Below are positions 51,201 through 62,457 of a stretch of 64,000 nucleotides of DNA, piece after piece (position 1 is the first letter of the stretch; the number at the start of each line of letters is the position of its first letter). Where the stretch lies: NCBI GenBank assembly GCA_900239685.1, contig OENT01000353.1:64359-128358 (forward strand), read 5' to 3'. The DNA comes from Rotaria macrura (Eukaryota; Rotifera; Eurotatoria; Philodinida; Philodinidae). Below the pieces are notes generated by a model. That model was not told the origin of the DNA, searched no databases, and saw only the letters and a program-made list of their open reading frames with translations. The position numbers were made by a program, and so were the translations under genes.

Positions 51201-52636
51201 AAGTTCTTTTGTCTTCTTCATGACTTCAAATAGTATTTTTAATTAATCCTAATTACACTGTATAGATAATTGTACTATGAAAAAAGAAACACTTATTTAT
51301 GTTGTCAGTTTTCTGTATCTATCAAATTTTCACGTAAATTTAGTAGAAGATAAACGATAAAGTTGTGTTAGAGAATGAAATATCGATATCTTTGTATGTA
51401 TACAATCAAGATGATTCTTATCAATAACTTGAATGAATAGGAGGCACTGAAATTAATTAGAAAAATAATTTTACTGTATGTTAATATGAAGAAGAATTCA
51501 TCAAGTGAAGTGTTCTTAAGGGAACTTTTGTTTCGACGAACTCAATTTATTAAAATAAATTCATTGAATAAAATTCTTATATAACAAAGGAATTTAAATA
51601 TAAGAGCATTTGCCTCTTATCCAATGAAAAAATAAGAATCTTACAAATAGTGACTTAAAAATAAATAGCTCTTCTATTGTATTTGTTGAATAAAAGAGCA
51701 AGCCATCCGATAAATCCGGCCGGTTTAATTTTCATGATCGTTAAATTAATGTGAAATACTCTTTTTCATGGGCCAAAAAGCATATTCGAGTAATCTTGTA
51801 TTTTCACGACTTATGAATGATGAATAAAGACAAAAATGTTTTTCAAATATATTTGAACCATCAATCATGTCATGCTCAATGAGGTCAATTTATCTCTATT
51901 ACCGACTAATGTGGTATCGTCAAGCCACTATAGATACTTATCGATAACGACTAAGGCATATTAGTAGTAAGTATAATCAGATATTGACTAAAAATGAATT
52001 CTTTTACATGCTCCATGAGAACATATCTTTCCTGGAGACAATTAGTCAAATGTGTTATTTATGTGTAAACATATCTCAAATATCGTCAATCGAACCGTGG
52101 GCAAGGATTAGAACATGTGTACATAAGTGTGAATAAATTTACATTTATCATATTTCTTGCTTTGAGGTTAAGCTTTTCTATGAAAATCTTCGTTCAGTTA
52201 CGCATTCTCGCATTTGTTCAATATTGAATGATTGAATAAATAATCGATAGTATTTTAAATCTATAGTGATATTTGACATATTCACTGTGAAAATGAAGGG
52301 CTCGAATAAAATTTTCTTTTGTGAGCATATAAATTTAAACATTAAAGTAAAAAATTGATAATATTCTTTTTATTTTTAGCATTTGATCATGTATCTTTTG
52401 CGATTCGACAATTGAGTAATATGACACAACAAGCTCGTGCTGCTTTTCAATATGCTACATTAAATGTCTTTCAAATGTCATCTCGACAACAGCAGCAACA
52501 ACAACAGCAAGGTCAAGTATTATCAAATACTTCCTTGTCATCAAATGTAATGGCTTTCGCTCAATTACAAGCCATGCAACAACATAAATCATCTTCAATT
52601 CATCGTACTGGTGGTTCTTTACGTACAACACCTTAA
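39234..52636 (+). CDS. Low-complexity Ser/Thr/Asn/Gln-rich protein of unknown family, 757 aa, nine exons
   Basis: Exons 39234-39289, 39348-39455, 39578-39669, 42079-42582, 42665-43042, 45536-46074, 48087-48233, 48291-48483 and 52380-52636 join in frame through GT..AG introns (2274 coding bases). I do not recognise the family. Residues 1-540 are mostly Ser/Thr/Asn/Gln-rich, with a poly-Asn tract (about 166-180) and a GPPPGF element near residue 200. A less repetitive C-terminal part begins with MENLNELCYRGFDEL and continues through exons 7-9, with predicted helices rich in charged and hydrophobic residues (RLRDLMFVFKSW, then FDHVSFAIRQLSNM). A Gln run and a Ser-rich tail close the protein. No signal peptide or membrane segment is visible. 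The composition suggests a nuclear or RNA-associated regulator, which is inference. Four introns exceed 2 kb. The first exon could be preceded by another one. Confidence 0.72.
44585..44757. repeat. Hairpin-forming inverted repeat in an intron
   Basis: The left arm (44585-44640) pairs with the right arm (44700-44757). The best block is ttattgttgccgagata against its reverse complement, and gatttcgtg is also shared. The spacer is about 60 bases. It lies in intron 5 of the nine-exon gene. Confidence 0.65.
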
Positions 52637-53834
52637 ATTAGAAGAATATTATTGATGATAAGAACCGGTGATGAATTGAAGAGAAGATCAGTTCAAGCAA
52701 GAAAGAAAGAAGAAATGTTTCTATTCTCAATAACATCTTGTTTTTGTATGCAAGCATCATTTCTTTCATGTATTTCCCGACCTAATGACAAAAAAATGCA
52801 CAAAAAATGAAAGTATTTTTTGGCTTCTTGTCTCTTTACCATAGTGAAATTATTTTTTATGTTTGTTTTGTCAATTGTGTGTATGTATGGAATCGAGATG
52901 TGCATATTCTCTCTGAATTGTCCTTTGTCGTGTATGTGTATTAAACGAAAGCTAATGGTTTTTCTTTTCTTTTTCTAAATTGACTTCATCTTTCTTGCTC
53001 TATATTTGTCGTTTATTATCATCATTAATGTCATCGACAGTCATACCGCGTCTCTTCTTCTCCCTTTTTTTTGTAATAAAAAACATGAGAAAATAGTAGG
53101 TCTTTTGAAGAAGCGATATATGAAAAATTTTGTTTTTTCTTTCATTTAAGATATTGAATACATCTATGGGAATTAAAATTTATTTCATTTTATACGAAGA
53201 TATGGATTAGAATAATATTCACATGCACTTCACTTGAGTGTCTTCTTCATAATATTGTTTGATTCAGTATTATCTACGACTCACTACAAAACTACGATAT
53301 TAATAATGTAATGCAATTAATAAGTTTCTTTACTATACATGTGAGCAGTAGTTTGCTTATTTGATCCTTTTTTTACTTGGAAATTTTATTATGAATTCTC
53401 CTGAACGATGACAAAAAGAAGTTGTCTTAAATAATTTTAAAGAAAAAAACAATTAATATCGTGACATGTAAAACGGCAAAGAAAGTAATTATTCCTCCTG
53501 CGAATTTATAATTAGAACAAAAATAAAAGAGTTGAACGATCTAATTACATGATAAGAAGCGTTTTGGCAATAGCTCCCTCGAGTATAGACGTGTTTCATA
53601 ATAAAGAAAAATAGTTATCAAATATAGAAAACAAGTCTCCATTTAGAATGCCTCTCATAAAATATCTCTTATTTGATTTGACACTTGAAATTTAAATATG
53701 TCGAACAACTATCGTAATAAAAACAAATCTTGTGCAATGAGATAAACTTATCGTACTTACCATACTTATTAGCATTGTGTTAATAAACTTTGATCCACAA
53801 CGAAAAATTCATTCATTCACTAAAGAATCGATTA
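52637..53834. other. 3' flank of the nine-exon gene
   Basis: Probably 3' untranslated sequence at first; an AATAAA lies near 53075. The rest is AT-rich DNA without a supportable gene. Confidence 0.45.
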
Positions 53835-54450
53835 AGCATAGTCAGTTTAATTGACCTCATCGTGCAAGGGTTTCTATTGTAAATGTAAAACATTCGAATC
53901 AAATCGAAGATGTTACTGTTCAATTTCCCAAATTTAAAATATCAGCTACTGTACATATGCATTGACCAAAACATTCGAATTCGAATGTGCTTGTAGGCTA
54001 TTTAGAATGTCAAAAATCAACAAAAGTCCACAAGCCATTTCCCCCTATATTCTAGTGAATTGTAAAAAGTTTAATTTAAATTTTGAACAGATGTTTTGAA
54101 AACATTTTAGACAATAGGTCTAATTTAGCATTATGTCCAGATGTAAAGAAAAATATGGCAATGATTCGAACCCTAAGAAATTTCTACACACAACATCTGT
54201 TTAAAATTTAGATTATACTTTTTACAATTCACTAGAATACAGGGGAAAGTGGCTTCTGGAATTTTGATGGTTTTAGGCATTTTATAGAGTCTACAAGCGC
54301 ATTCAAATTCGAATATCTTGGTTAATGCGCATCTACAGTAGCTGATATTTTATATTTGAGAAATTTAGTGGTGAAATCTTCACTTTGATTCGAATGTTTT
54401 AGATTTACAAAAGCAACCCTTTCACTTTGAGATAAATATAATGTTAAGTG
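53835..54450. mobile_element. Foldback element with long inverted arms
   Basis: The left arm (about 53835-54095) and the right arm (about 54185-54450) are inverted copies at roughly 80 percent identity by eye. Matching blocks include aaaacattcgaatcaaa, aaaatatcagctactgta and ctagtgaattgtaaaaagt. The spacer is about 90 bases. Both arms keep short open frames (…KHSNQ.ED…KISATV… and then FEFECACRL), but the substitutions between them do not favour silent sites, so protein conservation is not shown. An ATG frame at 54322-54654 (minus, 110 codons) overlaps the right arm and is not called. Confidence 0.65.
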
Positions 54451-55406
54451 CAAACGGGTACAAAATGTATCCTTTGTATACTTCTGACTCATCGGAAGGT
54501 AACGTTTTTCGCCTAGGAGAGAACAACGTTGAATATTCCTGTTTTTTTTTCTTAGCCAAAAATTATCTTTTTCTCGTATCCTCAGTTTTTCTATAGTAGG
54601 CACGCGGATCTCAAAACTTTCTTTTCTTTTTAATAAAGAAAAATATTCTTTCATTCCTATTGAGAATTTTTTTCTGTCCTACTTTCACCATTCCCTTGTC
54701 GTACAATATGCCATCGATGATTAATGTAAGACAAAGAAAATTACACAGTGAGTATCAATGTTTTTTCTTCAGAAGAGTCGGTTTTCAATCTGATAATTTT
54801 ATCAGTATACAGTTGTAAGTCGTAACGATTGAACTAAATCGATGGTGTCGCGTTACATAATTAATTTTTGTCGAATTAATGTAAAACTACATTTGTTGAA
54901 AGAGCACTTTACGACTGAATTCATCTTATAAGTGTATTCTAATTTGTAGCAATATCTTTCAATGTATACCTCTCTGTGTATCTATATTTAGCAAGTAAAG
55001 CAAAGCGTATGGTCCTTTGTTTTTCTGATGTAACATTTTATAGTTTGTCACATCTCTCGCATTGACTGACAAAAAAGAAAAAAATAATTTTATGTCCCTG
55101 TCTGTTAACCTGTCAACAAATTGTACTCCGCCAGATGTTATGTCATCTTTTTTTCTCTTATATTCATTCATAACTATTGTGTTAATGAAGAGTAGTTACT
55201 AGTCAGATAGATTGTGGCCATTATGAAGTTAAGAAAAGCACTAGAAAAAGTCTTTTTTTAGATTATTACTTTTTTTGTTTAGAATATAAAGCGTAATTAT
55301 TCATTGGTTCTTTTTTTAGATTAACATTTTATATACATCACTACATCTGTGCATAGAACAAGCGCAACTAACAATTAAAAAAGTTTTGATCTTTTAAAAC
55401 ACTTCA
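54451..55406. other. Upstream region of the nuclear receptor gene
   Basis: AT-rich DNA with poly-T runs. No element other than ordinary intergenic sequence is recognised. Confidence 0.4.
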
Positions 55407-57824
55407 ATGTCAGTTCGTACGCTTGGCCGGTGTTTAGTATGCGATGATGAAGCCGTTGGCATTAATTTTGCAGTACCAACATGTGCACCATGTAAAGCAT
55501 TTTTCCGTCGAAATGCTGTTAAACTTGGAGTATGTTTTTTTAAAAGTTAATAGATTGCAATCGATAAAAACATTATATTTATAGAGACGTGATTTCGTCT
55601 GTCAACATGATGGTGATTGTCCAGTAACATATAAATCTCGTCGCTTTTGTAATTGCTGCCGTCTAGCCAAATGTTTTCGTGTTGGAATGCAGAAAACATT
55701 GATTCGATCTGAAGCAGAACGAGAAGCAAGAAAACAACTTATTGAACAAAATCGGAAAAAGCGTTGCCAATTAGTCAAACGAAGCCCAGCTTTGGTATGA
55801 AGATGATACTTAGTCATAGATACAGAGACAAGCGACTATTTTCTATGATTGAAGTGCTAATTATAGACATAGAATGCACATATTGTGAAGTGTAATGCTT
55901 TGTAACAAATAATGCAAAGAAGTCACGCATAAAATTGTATTTATAGATGAATTAATAGGTTATGTTTGTCTCTAGATTTCTTTGCATAGATAAGGCTTTT
56001 GACTATTTTTGATAATGAAGCATAAGCAGTTTGAAAGAAGATCTTCAATTGTATTAGATCGATGGAGAAGTTTTAAAAACAAATTTTAAGATTAACCTTA
56101 GTTTCTGACTTCTCAAAAGTTAAAGAATGATTACAATCAACTTAATCTTTTCTTTTTCATGAACTAAATACCAATTTTTGAATGAATAGAAGCAAAACTT
56201 TTTTGCAAAAAGACGTTCATTCTGTTTTTGATCGATATGCAATCTTATCTATTGCATACATATTGATAGCACGATTGTGATGTGTAACATTTGCAAGGCA
56301 ACTTTCAAAATCAACTTTTTGTATTAAATTTCGATCTCGAGTGTATCAACATATTACTTTTATTAATTTTTATATTGATAGATACGATTATAATTTCAAT
56401 TGTAGTTCGTACTTCAGCAAACTTCTAGTTCTCTGTACGATGAATTATAAAAACAGACAAAGCTCATTGTTAACTAATAGCATTATCAACTGACTAGAGT
56501 CAGAATGAGTTTAATAATCGTATTCGGTTGTTTCTATTCTTTCTAAGTTATAGTCATAGTTTTGTTTTGACGATTGGTCAACTATCTTTTAAATTTTCGA
56601 AACACTTTGTACGGAATAATAATTAGGATTGTTTATATTTAAGGATATTCAATCACTCGTATAAATTCATTGGTATTTGCGTCTTTTAATATCCTTTTAT
56701 GCAAAAAATTGAGACATGTTGAGTTGGATCAGTTTCAATATACTGAAAAGCATTGCCTTAGTTCCTACGAACAGAATTTTAGATTTTCATATAACTAGAA
56801 TTTACTAAATTGTCGGCATCCGTTGAAGACGAAGGAAAAAACCTTTGAAAATTCTCTCTTCTTCAACGTCGTACATCCATTTGTACTGAACACTTTTTCA
56901 GATAATTTTGACATGTTCTATTTCCAAGTGAAAACATTAAAAAAAAGCTATCCGGAATATTGAATTTCACTCAGAATGTTCTTAACATTTTATAAAATCA
57001 AATGTTATTTCTATGTCTAGATTCGTCCATCAACTCTATTACTATTATCCGAAACTACACCACAATCTATTTCCGCATCTGATCAAACTCTTCTAACAAA
57101 TATTTGCAGCGCATACGAACGAACGTGCATAGCAACTAAAGCTGCACAAAGTCCAGCATTTCCCAGTTCAAAACATTCATCTTTACATATGTTTCTCAAT
57201 GAATACAGTGAAAGACAAAAGGCTTTAGTTAAATATTTCAAAATCATACCTGAATTCGATCGTTTGTCAATGTTCGATAAAATAAATTTGATTCGAAATC
57301 ATTTTTGTTTAACATTTACTATAAATGAAGCAACACTCTCTTCTGATATATCACCAAAATTAATGGATTCTGTAACACTATTATTCAAAGGTAATATATC
57401 GTCAAGTCTCATCGAATGCATTAATTTAGTACACTCATATACAAATGATCGCACTTTACTGAAACTTCTTCTTATTGTTAAAATTCTATCCAGTGGCATC
57501 AATAGATATACAAATGAACCCGATGTAGATCGAGTTTATGATGATGCATTACAAATATTTTCTGCCCAAAATATCTATGTTGAGTTATTATGGAAATATC
57601 TTTTATCACGTTTTCCATCAGAATTACATGTGGTGAAATTCTACAATAAACTTATAAGAGATTTATTATTCGTGCAGCGTGTTTGCTTTATGACTGAATC
57701 TCATATAAATAGTTTAACAGATGAAATACAAAAAATGGAACCTCTAATACAAAGTATGTGGCCCATATCAACTCAACAAACCGTTATAACTATAGATGTG
57801 GCAGATACACACCGTTTACTTTGA
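55407..57824 (+). CDS. Nuclear receptor with divergent P-box, 378 aa
   Basis: Three exons join in frame: 55407-55529, 55585-55794 and 57021-57824. Exon 1 carries the first C4 zinc finger (Cys 9, 12, 26, 29) with CAPCKAFFRR, where most receptors have CEGCKGFFRR. Exon 2 carries the second finger (Cys 47, 53, 63, 66) ending in CRLAKCFRVGMQK and a basic hinge. Exon 3 encodes a hinge and a helical ligand-binding-type domain of about 230 residues. The DNA-binding domain begins almost at the N-terminus, so there is no A/B region. The protein is presumably a DNA-binding transcription factor. Its ligand is unknown, and no clear AF-2 helix is evident at the short C-terminus (ADTHRLL). The P-box type suggests a lineage-specific expansion. 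Poly(A) signal at 57928-57933. Confidence 0.92.
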
Positions 57825-59379
57825 TCGAGAAGAAGAGGATGACAATTCTAAATACTCAGCTGTTATCATCTGAAAATATCATATCCTTCTATGAAGACAA
57901 CATTTTGAATGAATGAAAAGTTGTATTAATAAAAGAAGCAGCATTAATGCCTCACTATTTTGTTTTTCTCATTGAATGCATACTTTTTATTCGAAGAAAA
58001 AACAATCTTCAGTTTTTTGTTGTAATCTATAGAAAATAAGTTCCATATTAAACGTCTTTGTATTGTTTTTCTTTTCATTTGTGAAAGTAACTCTAAGCTT
58101 CTATTAGGTTTAGTCGTTTTTTTGTGTCATTGTCGTCAATATATATAAATCAGCACACACACACATACATACATATACATTTACGTTTCAAATAAATTCT
58201 TTTAAATTCCTCATAGAGAATTAAAATCATTTCTAAATTATACTTCTTCAATTCTTTCAATAAATGAACAATCTATTCAATTTAAAGAGACAATTGTTTG
58301 ATTTCAAACTTGCAAGTAGTTCGTCTATTGATTCGACAAGAACGATCTCTTGCAGAAAGTCAATTATTATTTAAAGATAGTCTTATGAACATTGGCAACA
58401 CGACATTCATGTTTCGTAATTAAATACCTAGATCATTGTACTTATGGCAGTAATTTGAGTGAAGGGGATAATCATCATGCCAGTTTCTTTTTCTATGTAT
58501 GCAATTTTATAAAAAAAAACTAATCTTGATATATTTTTTATATTGAATCTGATAGCAAAGAACTACAAACTAATCTATATTTAGACAAATCATGCTTACA
58601 ATTAATAGTTAGGTTTTGATATTGTTTCTACTTTTTTTCTGTTTATTAATACGGATACAAATCACTTTTTCCATAAGATTTTTCATGGGATTATTTCTAT
58701 AGAATCATTCTATTTCGATAATGTGCATGCTAAGATTTCCCATGAGAAATGTCTTCTTGCAATATAGTACTCCTCAAAATTTGTTACAAACAATATAAAA
58801 ACTGTAATGTAAATAGCTTCGATTAATTAAATTGACTAGATTTTAATCGAGGAAGAGAAAAAGAGCTCTGGTACATATGATGATGATCATAACTAAGAAT
58901 AATTTCAGAAAGACGTACAAAGTGATAGCATATAGACGAATATTAATCAACGATTTACTAACTTTTTCAAACAAGCAGAATTATATACATTTCTATGGTT
59001 GAATTTTTGCAAGTCAACAATTTGTGTTAATCTTTGCACGTCGAAATCGAGATTATAGTCTTTTTAATACAAACTTTCTTCACCTTGTACGTTATAGGAT
59101 CAATACATACAACATTATTGTCTAAAAAGGGACATAAGGATGATATCTTTGAGAATCATCATGTGAGAATGATCGAAATTACATATTGAAAGAGTATTTT
59201 TCATAGAAACCAAGAAGACAAACTAAATCTACACTGTTTTTCTCATGATAATACTCGTTAGTGAACAATAATATGCCTTCGAGTTGTATTATCGCTAACT
59301 TTGATGTTTATTTTACCGAAGTTTTATCACATTCATGTTCTTTCTCAACTAAAATACGGAACTTTACGGCTTGTTAAAA
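57825..59379. other. 3' flank of the nuclear receptor, intergenic
   Basis: Contains the receptor poly(A) signal AATAAA at 57928-57933 and a CA/CATA microsatellite at 58152-58178. No gene could be supported. Confidence 0.45.
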
Positions 59380-59761
59380 CGTGATTAGAGTCCTGCAAAC
59401 ATAACCGGTTGGGTCCGGGTTCAAAAGAATATTTTACATGTATAAAAATATTTTTGAACTTCAGTTTATTGTGCATTTTATTCTAAAAGTAATCTTTAAT
59501 TTAAATATATGAAACTAGAAGAAAAACAACAAAAGCCCTTCCAATAATATCATAAATCTATTATTCTGTACGATTATCAATGAGACTATCAATATCATTC
59601 GGAGAATAATCACTGTTACTAAACCGAAAGACGTCATGTTTCGAGCGACTTCGAGTATTAAATTCTGATTAAAATATTTTATTTAGTATCCTCTATACAA
59701 TGTGACCGGGTTATACCGAGTACGGGTCCAAAATTTCTGAACCCGCTGATCTCTAAACACG
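59380..59761. mobile_element. Possible MITE with imperfect terminal inverted repeats
   Basis: The left end reads cgtgattagagtcctgc; the right end, reverse-complemented, reads cgtgtttagagatcagc. Both are followed by GGGTTC/GGGTCC words (ggttgggtccgggttc on the left). The length is about 380 bases and there is no coding frame. Target duplications are not clear. Confidence 0.35.
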
Positions 59762-60504
59762 ACGGAATCACGTTTGAGAAACGATGATGTTTTCTTGAAG
59801 TTTATTTTCTTCAGAAACTTGCATAAGTTAATTATTCTAATTAAAAGACTGCCGTTACATAAAAATAGACTTATGAAATAGTCAATGTAGAATTACTTTA
59901 TGTATTCATGAACGGTCTAGTTCGAAAACATAAAATCTTAGTAAGCTCTAATAAACGAAGGCACATTTTCTTCATATGTATGTTAGGGTGTGCTGGGAAA
60001 ACACTGAATCAAGGAGACTGGTGTTGAGACGTCCATTCATTACTAGGGAAGATCACGTACCGTGATTGATAATAACTACTTGATAACAAGTAACCATTCA
60101 ACTTTTTCGTTAGAAGTTGTCTTTTCATACAAATAGCCATTTCCTATAAAGCACAAATGATGACTTTTCTAAGTTTTAGGAGTTCAATTCTCTTGCTGAT
60201 TTATTCGAATTTTAAGATTTATTGACTAAGTGAAGAGATATCAGCTCCTTATTGCAGTTGTTGTATAACATATCGGTACAGGTTCTCCTATTCGAATTAT
60301 TGCAGAACATAACGAATAGGAAAAAGTAACTTAATTGGAATAGTACTTGTTTCTCTTACTATATCACCTTCGGTTACTTTCCAGTTGTAGAAGAGTATCA
60401 CTAAGAGAGGAAAACGAGAATACCCAAAGGACCACATGATTGATAGGAAGAAAGGCTGCATTGACAAAGTCACAAATACTTATTATCAATATGATAATAA
60501 TTAG

Positions 60505-61151
60505 TTTCTATCACTGAAACCATGTTAGGTCGAAGTCAGCTACAACAACAACTGAAATATATGCAGGCATTTTCTTCAACGAATTACTAGGAATGCCAGA
60601 TCTCTTCAAGACTGTAAAGCTAAGATTAGACGCTATGCTCATGCTTTGCAACAAAAGCTTGATCTTTTAACCATGCTTCAGTCACAGCGTTCCTGGACAA
60701 TTAAAATGTTTATAAAAATTGGGTGTTCGGGTAGAAAAATAGAGTGGAAAAAAAATTTATTTCTAGTATCAACTGGTGAAACTAAAACGAACTCACTGTT
60801 GACTGAAAATTAATATGAAGGAATTTTTTTTGATGGAATCATCTTCATTCATGTATTAACTTTACAAATGTGAATAGATTTCTGAAGAATCAACAAAGAT
60901 AACTCATCTAACGATCATTGAGCAATCTATTGATAGCCTTGTTATTACTGGAAAAGGTCTTTGAACGCCCACGTTTTTATGCTGAAAAAATTTGAAACTT
61001 CGAGTTTATAGTAAAAATGAGTTGATTTCATTTTCGATACACGTCTTCTTCGTAGTGTTTATTTTTTAATTCAAAACTCTAACTGCATAATTAACAGGTG
61101 CATTTCAGTATGTTGTCTGCAACGCTCCATCTGATGTTAATACTGCTCTTG
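60505..61151 (+). pseudogene. Exon-like remnants of an unrecognised gene
   Basis: Three coding-like blocks follow acceptor-like sites. Block 1 (60505 to about 60702) has an ATG at 60522, is helical and Gln/Arg-rich (SQLQQQLKYMQAF, then LQDCKAKIRRYAHALQQKL), and changes frame by +1 at 60588 where a TAG appears. Block 2 (60878-60956, ISEESTKITHLTIIEQ and SLVITGKG) and block 3 (61098-61151, AFQYVVCNAPSDVNTALG) join in phase by GT..AG. No donor could be found to link block 1 to block 2. The frameshift suggests decay, but a sequencing error is possible. Family unknown. Confidence 0.35.
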
Positions 61152-61721
61152 GTTAGTTCTCTAGGTCAACTTCATTCGCCGAGGTATACCGTCACATGGA
61201 TAGGTTGTTAAACAATTTAGTTCATAGCTTTGATGTGACATCTTTTTTAACTGCGAATTAAACCTGCAACAGAAAAGTAGCATTGAATCTTTTATGACAT
61301 TGAAGCATTAAATTGAACGAATCAAATCACTAGCATTGAGAACGGTCGTGGAGAAAAATTATTGAATATAACTTTTTACTACTTAGAACAATTATATATG
61401 TTTTGAGGATTTTTTTCCATTGTCATTCAAGACTTTTGTGACAGTCTAATAAGTTCGTGTTTGTGTTACTAGATGATACGTAGATCAGATGGTAAACACC
61501 GATCAATACAAGTAGATATAGTTCATGTTGTACAACAAAGTTTGTACATATAGAGTTAGCTGTTTTCGTATGCTTCATTCTTAGAAATCACTCGAGTCGA
61601 AAGTACTATGAATTTAGCACGATTTCGAATATGACGCACATTGGAATATGGTTTTAAGTCTGCAGTATCTCGAATATTGTCTAGATTTGTTCTAGTTTAA
61701 TAATAAGGTTCAAGTTCAAAT

Positions 61722-61727
61722 TTTATT
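61722..61727 (-). promoter_or_regulatory. Poly(A) signal AATAAA of the CMPK2-like gene
   Basis: AATAAA on the minus strand, about 20 bases after the TAA stop at 61747-61749. Confidence 0.6.
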
Positions 61728-61746
61728 CTAATCCTTCGAATGGTAT

Positions 61747-62457
61747 TTATGTGTTGTTTTCTTGAAATAAAATGAGAATATCATTCGCGATGACACTTGT
61801 TGGTCGATTTCCATCGATAACATGTAGATGAGAACTAGGTATATGATTTCGATAGATCGAATCAAGTCGACGACGAAATATCTCTTGTGTAGCTAATTGT
61901 TTTTCTTCTTGTGTTATAAGTATTGATCGTTGAGCAATACGCCGGCAACGTTCCACTTCATCTACATAGATATAAACAATCAAAGTTGGTTGAACAAGAT
62001 AATTAGGCCATGAAATGTTTATTTGATCATGTTCATTTATTTTTGCTAATTGATAAGCTATTGTAGATGGCCAATATCGATCAAGTATGTTGATCATGTC
62101 CGGTTGATTTTTCAATTCGAACGAAACAATTAAGTTTCCTAAATTATAAAAAGCACGACGCACAGATTCGGGTTGTGCATCAAAGTATGAGCGGAATGGA
62201 AGAAGTTGATCAGGTGGCGTAGATAATAAACGTGATTCTTGTTTACGTATATTGAATTGATGATGTAATTCATTGGCCAATGTTGATTTGCCACAGCCAT
62301 CAAGACCTAGAACATGAACAAATCTTTATCCAACAAATTTTTAATTGAACTTTCTACCTTCTAAATCAATACAACGTGCTACATGTTGATCTTCATGTAA
62401 TTCATTATTTTCACATCGTAAAATATCAGCTAGTCGTTTTTCAACATTAGACATCAT
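61747..62457 (-). CDS. CMPK2: UMP-CMP kinase 2-like (thymidylate kinase superfamily), 219 aa
   Basis: Two minus-strand exons join in frame: 62358-62457 (ATG at 62457, with a second ATG right after it) and 61747-62306. The intron splits the first Gly of the P-loop, EGLDGCGKST (residues 33-42). Further motifs match animal CMPK2: RRAFYNLGNLIV (83-94) and DRYWPSTIAYQLA (109-121), then a lid-like basic region with REE-type spacing replaced by TQEEKQLATQEIFRRRL, and an HVIDGNRP end. The enzyme phosphorylates nucleoside monophosphates such as dUMP and dCMP with ATP. Human CMPK2 has about 449 residues with a mitochondrial presequence and an N-terminal extension; here only the kinase domain is present and no clear presequence is seen. 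An upstream exon is possible. Confidence 0.88.

Noticed and set aside
54322-54654. 110-codon ATG frame on the minus strand
   Set aside because: It overlaps the right arm of the foldback element. The arm-to-arm substitutions do not favour silent sites, so coding constraint is not shown.
59390-59760. tRNA-like GGGTTC words
   Set aside because: No cloverleaf can be drawn: acceptor and anticodon stems are absent. The words fit a small inverted-repeat element better.
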